Source: an uncultured SAR116 cluster alpha proteobacterium (GTDB taxonomy: Bacteria > Pseudomonadota > Alphaproteobacteria > Puniceispirillales > Marisalimonadaceae). Taken from it: a stretch of DNA of 35,905 nucleotides. Under the pieces are notes generated by a model that was not told the DNA's origin, ran no database searches, and saw only the letters and a program-made list of their open reading frames with translations. Every line of letters begins with the position of its first letter. Positions within the stretch are counted from its first letter, which is position 1. Position numbers and translations under genes: made by a program. This document shows positions 28,041-35,905 of this stretch, one piece after another. The stretch covers positions 1 through 35,905 of the forward strand of contig CABZCK010000009.1 in NCBI GenBank assembly GCA_902524215.1, in the 5' to 3' direction.

Positions 28041-28994
28041 CTATCTTAATGATTTTGGTAAATTAAAAATAATATCTTCTTTGATAACTTCATGATTAAT
28101 CAAGTTAACTTCGAATTTTCTTTTTAATTTTGAGATAAGCATTTGAACTAATGTTTCAGGAGCCGAAGCTCCTGCAGTAAGCCCAATATTAATAGAGTCT
28201 GTAAAATTAAAATTGTTTAAGAAAATATTTAAATCATCTTCATCTGAAATTAAATACGAATTTGAAACTCCATTTTTTTTTGCAACCTCTACAAGTCTTT
28301 GGGAATTAGAAGAATTTTGTGCACCAATTACTAAAATATAGTCACACATATCTGCCATGGATTTTACAGCTAATTGCCTGTTGGTAGTAGCATAACAAAT
28401 ATCTTCAGTTGAAGGTCCTTTTATATCAGGAAATCTTTGTTTTAAAACTTCAATAATTTCTTTTGTATCATCAACTGATAAAGTTGTTTGTGTAGCATAT
28501 GCTAGATTATTTGTATCCTCAATGTAAATATTTTTTGCTTCATTTAAATTTTCAATTAAAATTACATTTCCATCTGGAACTTGTCCCATAGTTCCAACAA
28601 CTTCAGGATGATTTTTATGTCCAATTAATAAAATTTTTCTGGAACTATTGAAATGTTTAATTGTTTCATTATGAACTTTTGTTACTAATGGACAAGTAGC
28701 ATCAATTGATAACATTTTTCTTTTTTTTGCATTAATGAAGACGGATTTTGGAACTCCATGAGCTGAAAAAATTATTGTTGAATTTTCAGGAGCATCTGTT
28801 ATTTCATCAACAAATATAGCGCCTAAATTTTCTAAAGACTTAACAACATCTTTATTATGAACGATTTCATGACGAACATAAATAGGTGATCCAAATTTTT
28901 TGATGGCTTGTTCAACTATTTTAACAGCTCTATCTACACCTGCACAAAAACCTCTTGGTGAAGCTAGATAAAGATTTATATTTTGTTTTACCAT
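28041..28994 (-). CDS. ispH: 4-hydroxy-3-methylbut-2-enyl diphosphate reductase
   Basis: The 317-aa protein has the IspH iron-sulfur Cys in SPRGFCAGVDRAV (Cys17), a second in SIDATCPLVTKVH, and a third in the ICYATTNRQ region, plus GAQNSSNSQRL and TAGASAPE. It is the last enzyme of the MEP pathway and yields IPP and DMAPP, which feed ubiquinone, heme O/A farnesylation and the carotenoid/retinal branch also encoded in this window. It begins the ispH-thrB-rnhA operon and is divergent from the lipoprotein gene across only 27 bases. Confidence 0.97.
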   Translation of the reverse strand: MVKQNINLYLASPRGFCAGVDRAVKIVEQAIKKFGSPIYVRHEIVHNKDVVKSLENLGAIFVDEITDAPENSTIIFSAHGVPKSVFINAKKRKMLSIDATCPLVTKVHNETIKHFNSSRKILLIGHKNHPEVVGTMGQVPDGNVILIENLNEAKNIYIEDTNNLAYATQTTLSVDDTKEIIEVLKQRFPDIKGPSTEDICYATTNRQLAVKSMADMCDYILVIGAQNSSNSQRLVEVAKKNGVSNSYLISDEDDLNIFLNNFNFTDSINIGLTAGASAPETLVQMLISKLKRKFEVNLINHEVIKEDIIFNLPKSLR

Positions 28995-29021
28995 GCGTCA
29001 AATTTGTTATACTACTTAATT

Positions 29022-29513
29022 ATGATACTAGGATATTTGAATAGAAAAATAAATGTATTGTTATTAGTTTTTATTATATCTGGATGTTCAAATATTAATA
29101 CTAATAATTTAAATATATATGATGACATTTTTGTTTCAAAAGAAGTTGAATGTCCTTTAATTAATACACCTAAGGGATCAGAAGAACTGATTGCTATTTC
29201 TCAAAAAAGTAATAACACTTCTTATATAGGGTTCAGGGGAATAAAGAAAAATTGTTCATTAAGTGGTGATAAGATTAAAATGAAGCTTACTGTAAACCTT
29301 AGGTCAGTAAGAAAAAAATATCAAAATGATGATTTAATTAAATTAAAAATTTCTTTAGTTTCAACAAATAATAATCTAGAAGAGTTTGACAGAGATGATT
29401 TTGAACTAGGTTTTTTTCTTAAATCAGGTAATGAAATCGTTGAAAGAGAATCAAATATGAGTGTTATTATACCTAAAGATGGTAAAGTATATATTGGATT
29501 ACTTCAAAATTAA
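29022..29513 (+). CDS. Small predicted lipoprotein of unknown function
   Basis: From the ATG at 29022 the frame gives 163 residues with a lipoprotein signal: basic start (GYLNRK), hydrophobic core (INVLLLVFIISG) and lipobox Cys. A longer reading from TTG 28983 would overlap ispH and bury the signal, so I reject it. After the lipid anchor come ECPLINTPKG, a Cys-containing central segment (KKNCSLSGDKIKM) and a strand-rich C-terminus. The two remaining cysteines could pair. The layout (CP motif, then a beta-sandwich-like domain) resembles small hypothetical lipoproteins next to ispH or elsewhere in other alphaproteobacteria, but I cannot name a family. TATACT at 29008-29013 could be a -10 giving an almost leaderless message. 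The stop abuts the convergent atpF stop with no spacer. Confidence 0.8.
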   Translation: MILGYLNRKINVLLLVFIISGCSNINTNNLNIYDDIFVSKEVECPLINTPKGSEELIAISQKSNNTSYIGFRGIKKNCSLSGDKIKMKLTVNLRSVRKKYQNDDLIKLKISLVSTNNNLEEFDRDDFELGFFLKSGNEIVERESNMSVIIPKDGKVYIGLLQN

Positions 29514-29993
29514 CTAAAGTTTTTCTTTAAGTTTTTGTTTAGAATCTGAATATAAGGCTTTTTGAAATTTGCTATCTAACTCGTTTTTAATATAAACTTT
29601 TGCAGATTTGACAGATAATTCAGCACTTATATTTTTAATGTTATTTATTGCCTCTATTTGAGCATTGTTTATTTTTTGTTTAGCTTGTTCTTCTTTTCTT
29701 TTAATTATAATATCAGATTTTTTTAGAGCATCAGCTTCAATTTGTTTAGCTGTAGATTTAGCATCATTTATAATATCTAAAACTTGTTTATTGATTTCTT
29801 TTTGTTTTTTTAAGCTTGCATTTAACTCAGCTTGGGCTTCTTCTCGCAACTTTTTTGCTTCATTTAGCTCATTCTCAATCATCTTTTTTCTTTGGTCTAG
29901 ATTAGTGGTTAAAGCTGACCATAATTTTTTGCCAACTAAAACAAAAAATAAAATGAAAGCTATTAAAACCCATGCTGTTTGACTTAATCCCAT
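29514..29993 (-). CDS. atpF: ATP synthase F0 subunit b
   Basis: A 159-aa protein with one N-terminal helix (about 5-25, WVLIAFILFFVLVGKKLW) followed by a long charged coiled coil rich in Glu, Lys, Ala and Gln. It forms half of the peripheral stalk linking F0 to F1. It is last in the atpI-atpB-atpE-atpF'-atpF order, the split arrangement typical of alphaproteobacteria; the F1 genes are not in this window. It lies 9 bases after the b' gene. Confidence 0.93.
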   Translation of the reverse strand: MGLSQTAWVLIAFILFFVLVGKKLWSALTTNLDQRKKMIENELNEAKKLREEAQAELNASLKKQKEINKQVLDIINDAKSTAKQIEADALKKSDIIIKRKEEQAKQKINNAQIEAINNIKNISAELSVKSAKVYIKNELDSKFQKALYSDSKQKLKEKL

Positions 29994-30002
29994 TGAAAAA
30001 AC

Positions 30003-30566
30003 CTATGTTAAAATCTTTACTTCTTGTTTAAGAATATTTGTTAGTTTACTTTTATTTGATTTTATATTTGTAGTTTTAGATATAATAAGATCAGAAAGTT
30101 CGAATGCTTCATTAAAAATATCTTTTAGAATTGTAGACTTTTCTTTGTCAATATCTTTTAAAGATTTTTCAATTTTTTCATTTAACTTAAAATTTAAATC
30201 CTTAATTATTTTTTCAGAACTAATCTGACTTTCAGAAACAGCTTTTTCAATAATAGATTTGGCATCAATTTTCGTTTGATCTAATTGAGCATTAACCTTT
30301 TCTAAAGTATCATCTGATTCTTTTTTAAGGGCTTTAGCTTTTATCAAATCATTTTGTAAATGTTGTTCTCTATCATTAATTACATCTGATATTTTTGGAG
30401 TTATTACATAAGACATTACAAGATACAAACTTAGTAAACTAAGAATACTCCAAAAAATTAACGAAGGATAAGTTGTAAAATCTAGTTGAGGCAAACCTTT
30501 TCCTGCAGAATATGCAGGGCTTGCTGTTATAAATGTTAATAGAGCTAAATTAAAATATTTGATCAT
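30003..30566 (-). CDS. atpG: ATP synthase F0 subunit b'
   Basis: The 187-aa protein has a signal-like N-terminus (LALLTFITASPAYSAG), then GLPQLDFTTYPSLIFW leading into a membrane helix, and a long coiled coil. The FTTYPSLIFW-type entry to the helix is typical of b' subunits of phototrophic and alphaproteobacterial enzymes. It pairs with subunit b in a heterodimeric stalk. It starts 19 bases after atpE. Confidence 0.93.
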   Translation of the reverse strand: MIKYFNLALLTFITASPAYSAGKGLPQLDFTTYPSLIFWSILSLLSLYLVMSYVITPKISDVINDREQHLQNDLIKAKALKKESDDTLEKVNAQLDQTKIDAKSIIEKAVSESQISSEKIIKDLNFKLNEKIEKSLKDIDKEKSTILKDIFNEAFELSDLIISKTTNIKSNKSKLTNILKQEVKILT

Positions 30567-30585
30567 TAATATACTTAATTATTAA

Positions 30586-30813
30586 TTAAAAAGTATAAAG
30601 TAATAATAATGCTATAACTAATGCAAATAACGCAACAGCTTCAGTAAGTGCAAATCCTAAAATACCAATTCCAAATACTTCATTTTTAGCACTTGGATTT
30701 CTTCCAATAGCATTTACCAATGCTGCAAAGATATTACCAATACCTACGCCAACACCTGCAAGAGCTATTACGGCTAAACCAGCACCAATTAGTTTCGCGG
30801 CTTCCATTTCCAT
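30586..30813 (-). CDS. atpE: ATP synthase F0 subunit c (proton type)
   Basis: A 75-aa hairpin of two helices joined by the conserved polar loop GRNPSA. The first helix has the GVGVGIGN glycine pattern; the second has Glu58 in [10 protein letters not shown]. Glu58 is the ion carrier, and the absence of the Gln/Ser/Thr ligand set known from sodium enzymes indicates proton coupling. A purine-rich site (AAAGGAA) precedes the ATG. The ring converts the proton gradient, to which proteorhodopsin and the oxidase contribute, into rotation. Confidence 0.97.
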   Translation of the reverse strand: MEMEAAKLIGAGLAVIALAGVGVGIGNIFAALVNAIGRNPSAKNEVFGIGILGFALTEAVALFALVIALLLLYTF

Positions 30814-30835
30814 TTTAATTTCCTTTCTTTAAAAG

Positions 30836-31579
30836 TTAATGTAGATGTAACGCATCATGAAGATACATACAAGTTAAAATACTAAAAACATAAGCTTGTA
30901 ATGCTGCAACCAAAAACTCTAATCCTGTTAAACCAATTACAGCCAACAATGGTAATACAGCACCTGCTTTTAAAACACCTGAGGCAGATGTCATCATTAT
31001 AATCAAACCTGCGAAAACTTTCATCATAGTATGGCCAGCCAACATGTTTGCAAATAATCTGACAGATAAACTCACCGGTCTCATTAAATAGGATATTATT
31101 TCAATAGGTATTAATAAAGGTGCAAGAGCTATTGGTACACCAGATGGAAAGAAAAAAGTAAAAAATTTAAGTTTATGTTTTATCAAAGCAATTAACGTAA
31201 CACCGATAAAAATGATTAAGGCTAGAGTTATAGTTACAATGATCTGTGATGTAAAAGTATAACTATAAGGGATCATTCCTAGTAGGTTTCCAAATAAGAT
31301 GAACATAAAAAGACTAAAAATAAACGGAAAATATTTCTTGCCACCAGTACCGACATTTTCTTTGACCATATTTGATACAAATACATACAATAATTCAACA
31401 CTACTTTGAAAACGGTTTGGAATTAAAGAGCTTTTCTTTATTCCAAGGTATAAGAATAGCGAGGATACTATTACGGACAAAACCATAAATAAAGATGCAT
31501 TTGTAAATGAAATATCGTACCCAAAGGCTTCAATAGGTACAAGTGTTTTTATAGTAAATTGTTCAACTGGTGACTTCAT
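30836..31579 (-). CDS. atpB: ATP synthase F0 subunit a
   Basis: A 247-aa membrane protein with the N-terminal SPVEQFTI, FGNLLGMIPYSYTFTSQ, and the essential Arg in SVRLFANMLAGHTMMKVF, which faces Glu58 of subunit c. The C-terminal GLEFLVAALQAYVFSILTCMYL completes the family pattern. It forms the proton half-channels. It starts 2 bases after atpI ends and leads to atpE across 22 bases. Confidence 0.97.
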   Translation of the reverse strand: MKSPVEQFTIKTLVPIEAFGYDISFTNASLFMVLSVIVSSLFLYLGIKKSSLIPNRFQSSVELLYVFVSNMVKENVGTGGKKYFPFIFSLFMFILFGNLLGMIPYSYTFTSQIIVTITLALIIFIGVTLIALIKHKLKFFTFFFPSGVPIALAPLLIPIEIISYLMRPVSLSVRLFANMLAGHTMMKVFAGLIIMMTSASGVLKAGAVLPLLAVIGLTGLEFLVAALQAYVFSILTCMYLHDALHLH

Positions 31580-31581
31580 AA

Positions 31582-31884
31582 TTAATTTTTTTTACCTTTA
31601 TCAAAATAACCTATTTTTAAACCATTTCCTGACAACTGTCTCCAGAGATTATATATACCTGCAAATGCTCCTAAAAAAAAGAAAATAATTAAAAATAATG
31701 GTTTTGTTTCTAGCCAATTATCAATGAGTAGTCCTAATCCTGTCCCAATTATTAACCCCGCAACAAGTTCCGTGGCAACTCTTGATAATGTACTTAAAAA
31801 ATTTTTATCAACAGATTTTTTATTTATTGATACTTTTTTTTTTGAGAGGGCTAAATCTATTTTTTTATCTAATTCTTTATTCAT
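31582..31884 (-). CDS. atpI: AtpI/AtpQ-type small F0 assembly protein
   Basis: The 100-aa protein has a charged N-terminal third rich in Lys and two membrane helices, with the conserved ELVAGLIIGTGLGLLIDNWL and the PLFLIIFFFLGAFAGIYNLWR segments. AtpI proteins assist c-ring assembly and are linked with Mg2+ uptake in some bacteria. Its place at the head of the F0 genes and its layout fix the identity. The ATG at 31884 lies 7 bases after the smc stop. Confidence 0.92.
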   Translation of the reverse strand: MNKELDKKIDLALSKKKVSINKKSVDKNFLSTLSRVATELVAGLIIGTGLGLLIDNWLETKPLFLIIFFFLGAFAGIYNLWRQLSGNGLKIGYFDKGKKN

Positions 31885-31891
31885 TATTAAT

Positions 31892-34800
31892 TTAACTGGC
31901 TTCTTTTATTTCCACTGCTTTTTCTAAATCTACTGATAATAATTTACTTATACCTTTTTCTTCCATTGTTACACCGAGTAATTTATTCATTTTTGCCATT
32001 GTTAATCTATGGTGAGTAACAATTAAAAAACTAATATCTTGTTCATCAGATAAGTACTTAATTATATCACAAAATCTACCAACATTAGTATCGTCTAATG
32101 CAGCATCAACTTCATCTAATATACATAAAGATGAAGGGTTTGATAGATAAACTGCAAATATTAATGATATGGATGTTAATGCTTGTTCTCCACCAGATAA
32201 AAGAGAAAGGGATTGCATTTTCTTTTCTGGTGGGCTGGCAAATATTTCTAACCCAGATTGCAATGGATCATCGGAACCAATGAGTTTTAATTCTGCATTG
32301 CCACCATTAAATAATTTAGTAAAAATCTTTTTGAAATTATCATTAACTTCATCAAAACTACTACGTAACCTATTTCTACCTTCTTTATTTAGTTCTGTTA
32401 TTCCATCTTCTAATTTTTTAATTGCAAGAGATAAGTCTTCTTTTTCATTTTGCATTTCTAAAAGTTTAGATTTAAGCTCATTAATTTCAATATCTGCTCT
32501 TAAATTTACTGCTCCTAAATTTTCTCTTTCACGAACAAGTCTCTCAACACTTGCTTCTAATGATTGAATTTCATTTTGATCAACACTTCTTAATTTTATT
32601 TTGTCTTCATTAGCTTCGAGTAAGTCCTTAAGACTAATGGATAATTTATCAGCAACTTTATCGTTAAGACTATCAATTTTAGATTTAATTATATTAAGTT
32701 CACTTTCCATTTTGATATTTTCAGTCTTATAAATTTCAAGATTAAGACTTTCATCTTTTTGTGCTTTTTCTATATCTCTAATTTCTGTTTCTTTTCTAAC
32801 AACATTATCCTCACTATTTTGTTGATCTTTAATTGCTTGAATAAGTTGTTCATCAAATTTTTTCATATTTTCTAACATTTGATCAGGTAGCTGTACTAAA
32901 TCATTTATTTCTCTGGATAGATTTTCTTTTTTTTGAGATAAATTTGCACATCTTTCTAAAGATTGTTTTTTTCGTAATTCCCATTCTCTTTGTTCAATCA
33001 ATAATTGGTCTAGGTTTTTATTTCTATATTCTTCATCAGAATTTATTTTTTTTTCATTTGATAATGCAACTTCAAAATCTGATTTAAGATTATCATTTTC
33101 GCTTCTGACTTTTAGTTCATCTGTTTGTAATTCACTTAGATTATCAAATTTATCTAATTGAATTTCTAATTCATTAATTCGTTTATCATTTTCCGCTGAA
33201 GAACTTTTAAATTCTTTGATAAAATCATTAGATTGATTGATTTTGTTTTCAGAAATTGTGATTTCAAACTTTGTTTTATTTATTTCTTTTTCAAGGTAAT
33301 CTATTTTACTAATTTCATCTAATTTTTTAGATTTTGTATTATCAAAATCTTCTTCAATTTTTATAATTTTATTATTTATTTCATTAAGTTTTATTTCACT
33401 TTTATTTAAATTTTCTAATAAACTTTTATATCTCTTTTTTTGAACTAATCTATTAGCGAAGCTATTCCTGCCATTAGGAAGTTCAACATACCCATCCCAC
33501 CTCCAAAGACCACCTTTTGGGGTTGTTAAGACTTGCCCATAAGTTAATTCTTTTTGAAGTTCAAAAGCTTTTTCAGAATTTTTTACTAAACCGACACCTT
33601 TAAGTGAGTTTTTTAAAATTTTATGATCATTAATATCTTCAGTTAAGGGTTTACAAGAATTTGGTAATTTAATATTTTCGTTATTTTCAAAACCTCTTAA
33701 CCAAAAATTTTCTTTATTTTGATCTTTATTACTTACTATAGATGCCGAAAGTGATTCTCCTAAAACATATGCAATCGGACCTTCAAGATTATTAATTTTT
33801 TCAATTGAACTTTCTAAACTATTTTTGTCATCTAATGTTATAAAATTCTTTATCGTTTCAATCTCAGTTATAAAATTACTGACATCAGATTTTAAAGTGA
33901 TTTTTTCTCCTTTAAGAGAATTGAAATTATTATCTAAGTTTTTAAGGTTTTTTTCAGTTACTCTGTTATTAATAATAACTTGTTTGTGCTCATGTTGAAT
34001 CACTTTAATCTTTTCCTTTAATTCTTTTAATCTCAGAGATTCATTCTGTGTTTCAAGAGACAAGAGTTTCTCACTATTTTTTCTCTTATTTTGAAGTGCA
34101 ATTTCGAGTTGTTCCTTTATTTCCTTTTTATTTGATGAAAGTGAAATAATTTTAGAATTTATATCTGTTAATTTTATTGTTGAGTCTTCTAATTTTTTTC
34201 TAATTTGTGACGTATTTTTTTGTGCTTCTTCAATATTCTTAGAAAAACTAAAGCCCTTTTCATTTAAAGATAGGATTTCATTTGTGATATATTTCATTTT
34301 GTTTTTAGCATCGTTAATAAATATCTCTTCTCTATTATATTCTTCATCAATCTGCTTTATTTGGTTTTCAAGTGATTCTTTTCTTTGATTATGAGAATTA
34401 ATTTCTTGTTCTAATTTAATCTTTCCTATTTTTAAATTTTGAACAATTTCAGTTTTTGAGTTATCAATTTTTTTTAAAGATGGTAGTTCGTTAAAAAAAT
34501 TTAATTTTTTAGTTTCTAAATTACTAATTTTTCTTTGATAATTTTCAATAACTTTTGAATTTTCAGTAATTTTGTTTTTAATTTTGTCTTGTGAATAATC
34601 TAGCTCTACAAATTGGGTGATAAATAAGGAAGTTTCAGCTTTTCTTAATCTTTCACCAACAGATCTATACCTAGCAGCTTGTCTAGCTTGTTTAGATAAA
34701 TCATTAATTTGGTCTTGAATTGTCAATTCAATATCTGAAAGACGATCTAAGTTATTGGCTGCAGAATTTAATTTTAATTGAGATTCATGTTTTCTGTTAT

Positions 34801-35320
34801 GAAGACCAGTGATATTAGCTGCTTCTTCTAAAATATTTCTTCTTACTTCTGGCTTTGATTCAATTATCTCTGTGATTTTTCCTTGCCCTACTATTCCAGA
34901 TGATTTTGAACCAGTACCACTATCAGCAAAAATTAATTGTACATCTCTTGCTCTAGCATTTTTTCCATTAATTTTATATGTTGAACCTTTATCTCTTTCT
35001 AATTTTCTAGAAATTTCTATTTCATTTATGTTTGTGTAAGGGTAGGGTAATTTTTTTTCTGAATTATCTACCTTAATTATTACTTCAGCAAAATTTCTTG
35101 ATGGACGGTCATTAGTTCCTGAAAAAATAATACTATTCATTTCTGGACTTCTCATTTGTTTTGGAGAATTTTCTCCCATTACCCATTTAATAGCTTCAAC
35201 TATATTAGATTTGCCGCACCCGTTTGGTCCGACTACACCTGTTAATCCTGAAGTTAAGTTTATCTCTGTGGGATCTAGAAAAGATTTAAAGCCAATCATT
35301 TTAATAGATATAATTTTCAA
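31892..35320 (-). CDS. smc: Chromosome segregation protein SMC
   Basis: At 1142 aa it has the full SMC layout: N-terminal ATPase half with Walker A GPNGCGKSN (residues 31-39), a long coiled coil, a hinge around 505-630 (LEGPIAYVLGESL... TPKGGLWRWDGYVELPNG), a second coiled coil, and the C-terminal half with LSGGEQ (about 1041-1046), Walker B LCILDEVDAALDD and a His switch in THHR. SMC dimers condense and arrange the chromosome with ScpA/ScpB. The start is TTG at 35320: it gives the family opening MKIISIKMIGFKSFLDPTEI, while the first ATG is residue 8. It follows the DsbA-like gene by 12 bases. Confidence 0.98.
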   Translation of the reverse strand: MKIISIKMIGFKSFLDPTEINLTSGLTGVVGPNGCGKSNIVEAIKWVMGENSPKQMRSPEMNSIIFSGTNDRPSRNFAEVIIKVDNSEKKLPYPYTNINEIEISRKLERDKGSTYKINGKNARARDVQLIFADSGTGSKSSGIVGQGKITEIIESKPEVRRNILEEAANITGLHNRKHESQLKLNSAANNLDRLSDIELTIQDQINDLSKQARQAARYRSVGERLRKAETSLFITQFVELDYSQDKIKNKITENSKVIENYQRKISNLETKKLNFFNELPSLKKIDNSKTEIVQNLKIGKIKLEQEINSHNQRKESLENQIKQIDEEYNREEIFINDAKNKMKYITNEILSLNEKGFSFSKNIEEAQKNTSQIRKKLEDSTIKLTDINSKIISLSSNKKEIKEQLEIALQNKRKNSEKLLSLETQNESLRLKELKEKIKVIQHEHKQVIINNRVTEKNLKNLDNNFNSLKGEKITLKSDVSNFITEIETIKNFITLDDKNSLESSIEKINNLEGPIAYVLGESLSASIVSNKDQNKENFWLRGFENNENIKLPNSCKPLTEDINDHKILKNSLKGVGLVKNSEKAFELQKELTYGQVLTTPKGGLWRWDGYVELPNGRNSFANRLVQKKRYKSLLENLNKSEIKLNEINNKIIKIEEDFDNTKSKKLDEISKIDYLEKEINKTKFEITISENKINQSNDFIKEFKSSSAENDKRINELEIQLDKFDNLSELQTDELKVRSENDNLKSDFEVALSNEKKINSDEEYRNKNLDQLLIEQREWELRKKQSLERCANLSQKKENLSREINDLVQLPDQMLENMKKFDEQLIQAIKDQQNSEDNVVRKETEIRDIEKAQKDESLNLEIYKTENIKMESELNIIKSKIDSLNDKVADKLSISLKDLLEANEDKIKLRSVDQNEIQSLEASVERLVRERENLGAVNLRADIEINELKSKLLEMQNEKEDLSLAIKKLEDGITELNKEGRNRLRSSFDEVNDNFKKIFTKLFNGGNAELKLIGSDDPLQSGLEIFASPPEKKMQSLSLLSGGEQALTSISLIFAVYLSNPSSLCILDEVDAALDDTNVGRFCDIIKYLSDEQDISFLIVTHHRLTMAKMNKLLGVTMEEKGISKLLSVDLEKAVEIKEAS

Positions 35321-35332
35321 AAAATTTACCTT

Positions 35333-35905
35333 TTAATTTAACAACTCAAAATCTTTTAGTTTTCTTACAAATTCGTTATATTTTAAGGCTCCAGAGATAA
35401 CATGTTTATCATTTATCACAAATGTTGGAGTCGATGATATATTAAATCGAGAGTTTTCCTTCTCCATCTTCTTTAAAATTTTTTCCATTAATTCTTTATT
35501 ATTTAATATTTCATTAAATTTTTTTTCTGTTATGCCAAATAATTTTGACAATTTTAAAAGTTCTGTAACAGGATCCTTGGAATATGCCCATTTTTTTTGA
35601 TTTGATAATAACAAACTTGTTGTTTCGACATAACTTTCACTCGGCATAGATCTGGCTATAGAAGCTGCGAACATAGCAAGTCTATCAAGTGGATAATCAA
35701 TAAATTCAAATTTAACTTTTCCTGTATCAATAAGTTCTTTTTTAACCTTTGGAAATGTATTTTTATGAAAGCTTGCGCAATGACTACATGTAAGCGAATA
35801 ATATTCCTTAACGACTATAGGTGCATTTTTTTCTCCAACAACAATTGGAGCTAATTTATTATCATTAGCAAATGAAAAATTAAGTCCAATTAGTAACTTT
35901 GCTAA
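35333..35905 (-). CDS. DsbA-family periplasmic thiol-disulfide protein (5' truncated by window)
   Basis: The frame is open to the right edge, so the gene starts outside; an internal ATG at 35674 is not the start. The 190 visible residues begin in the end of a signal peptide (LLIGLNFSFAND), then a thioredoxin fold with YYSLTCSHCASFH (visible Cys40 and Cys43, a CSHC active site), a helical insertion, and the cis-Pro segment STPTFVIND before the final helices. DsbA-like proteins of this type (DSBA/Com1-like) oxidise or shuffle disulfides in exported proteins. A dsbA-like gene directly upstream of smc is frequent in alphaproteobacteria. It is the first visible gene of a seven-gene minus-strand run. 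Confidence 0.93.
   Translation of the reverse strand, partial: LAKLLIGLNFSFANDNKLAPIVVGEKNAPIVVKEYYSLTCSHCASFHKNTFPKVKKELIDTGKVKFEFIDYPLDRLAMFAASIARSMPSESYVETTSLLLSNQKKWAYSKDPVTELLKLSKLFGITEKKFNEILNNKELMEKILKKMEKENSRFNISSTPTFVINDKHVISGALKYNEFVRKLKDFELLN

Noticed and set aside
28983-29021. Longer lipoprotein start at TTG 28983
   Set aside because: It would overlap ispH and place 13 residues before the lipoprotein signal; the ATG at 29022 gives a proper signal peptide.
32169-32567. 132-codon plus-strand open frame inside smc
   Set aside because: It lies opposite the conserved SMC C-terminal ATPase domain and shows only composition mirrored from it.

Overview
This AT-rich window (roughly 30% G+C by eye) is a densely packed piece of a streamlined marine alphaproteobacterial chromosome. 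SAR11/Pelagibacterales or a similar lineage fits best. Three things point there: the alphaproteobacterial gene blocks (ispH-thrB-rnhA; split atpI-B-E-F'-F; coxB-coxA-ctaB-ctaG-coxC-surf1; ubiA-rsmE-gshA), a proteorhodopsin, and almost no intergenic DNA. This is a judgement from layout and protein appearance; no database search was possible.

Layout. 1-3480: the end of an MsbA-like ABC exporter, facing a Cys-dependent phosphatase and pmbA (TldE). 3555-5275: argC and an uncharacterised protein with gamma-glutamylcyclotransferase-like motifs. 5276-5526: the longest non-coding stretch, carrying a candidate promoter, a 17-bp dyad and a hairpin in front of the proteorhodopsin gene. 5527-10644: a light-harvesting cassette of blue-type proteorhodopsin, a strong intrinsic terminator, then overlapping crtI-crtB-crtY and blh, which turn GGPP into retinal. 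crtE is absent. 10622-15152: ubiA (minus), rsmE and gshA (plus), and tldD (minus). 15272-23591: cytochrome c oxidase structural and assembly genes, including an unlisted 46-aa membrane protein, running on into surf1, thrC and an M16 peptidase. 23600-29513: yqgE, a DsbD-type reductase, a peroxiredoxin, the rnhA-thrB-ispH block and a small lipoprotein. 29514-35905: a seven-gene minus-strand run, dsbA-like (cut by the window end), smc, atpI, atpB, atpE, atpF' and atpF.

Functionally, the window combines a light-driven proton pump, the terminal oxidase and the ATP synthase membrane sector, all acting on one proton gradient. It also carries periplasmic thiol chemistry (DsbA, DsbD), glutathione synthesis, and the isoprenoid steps that supply retinal and quinone (IspH, UbiA).

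The most notable points are: (i) both acidic ligands of the conserved Mg2+ site at the cytochrome oxidase subunit I/II interface are changed to amides (Asp to Asn in CoxA, Glu to Gln in CoxB), and the nearby KxDAxPGR motif of CoxB is also altered; (ii) the only strong intrinsic terminator I see separates proteorhodopsin from its retinal-synthesis genes; (iii) a perfect dyad lies exactly between the candidate -35 and -10 boxes of the proteorhodopsin promoter. I see no tRNA, rRNA, CRISPR array, IS element or integrase.
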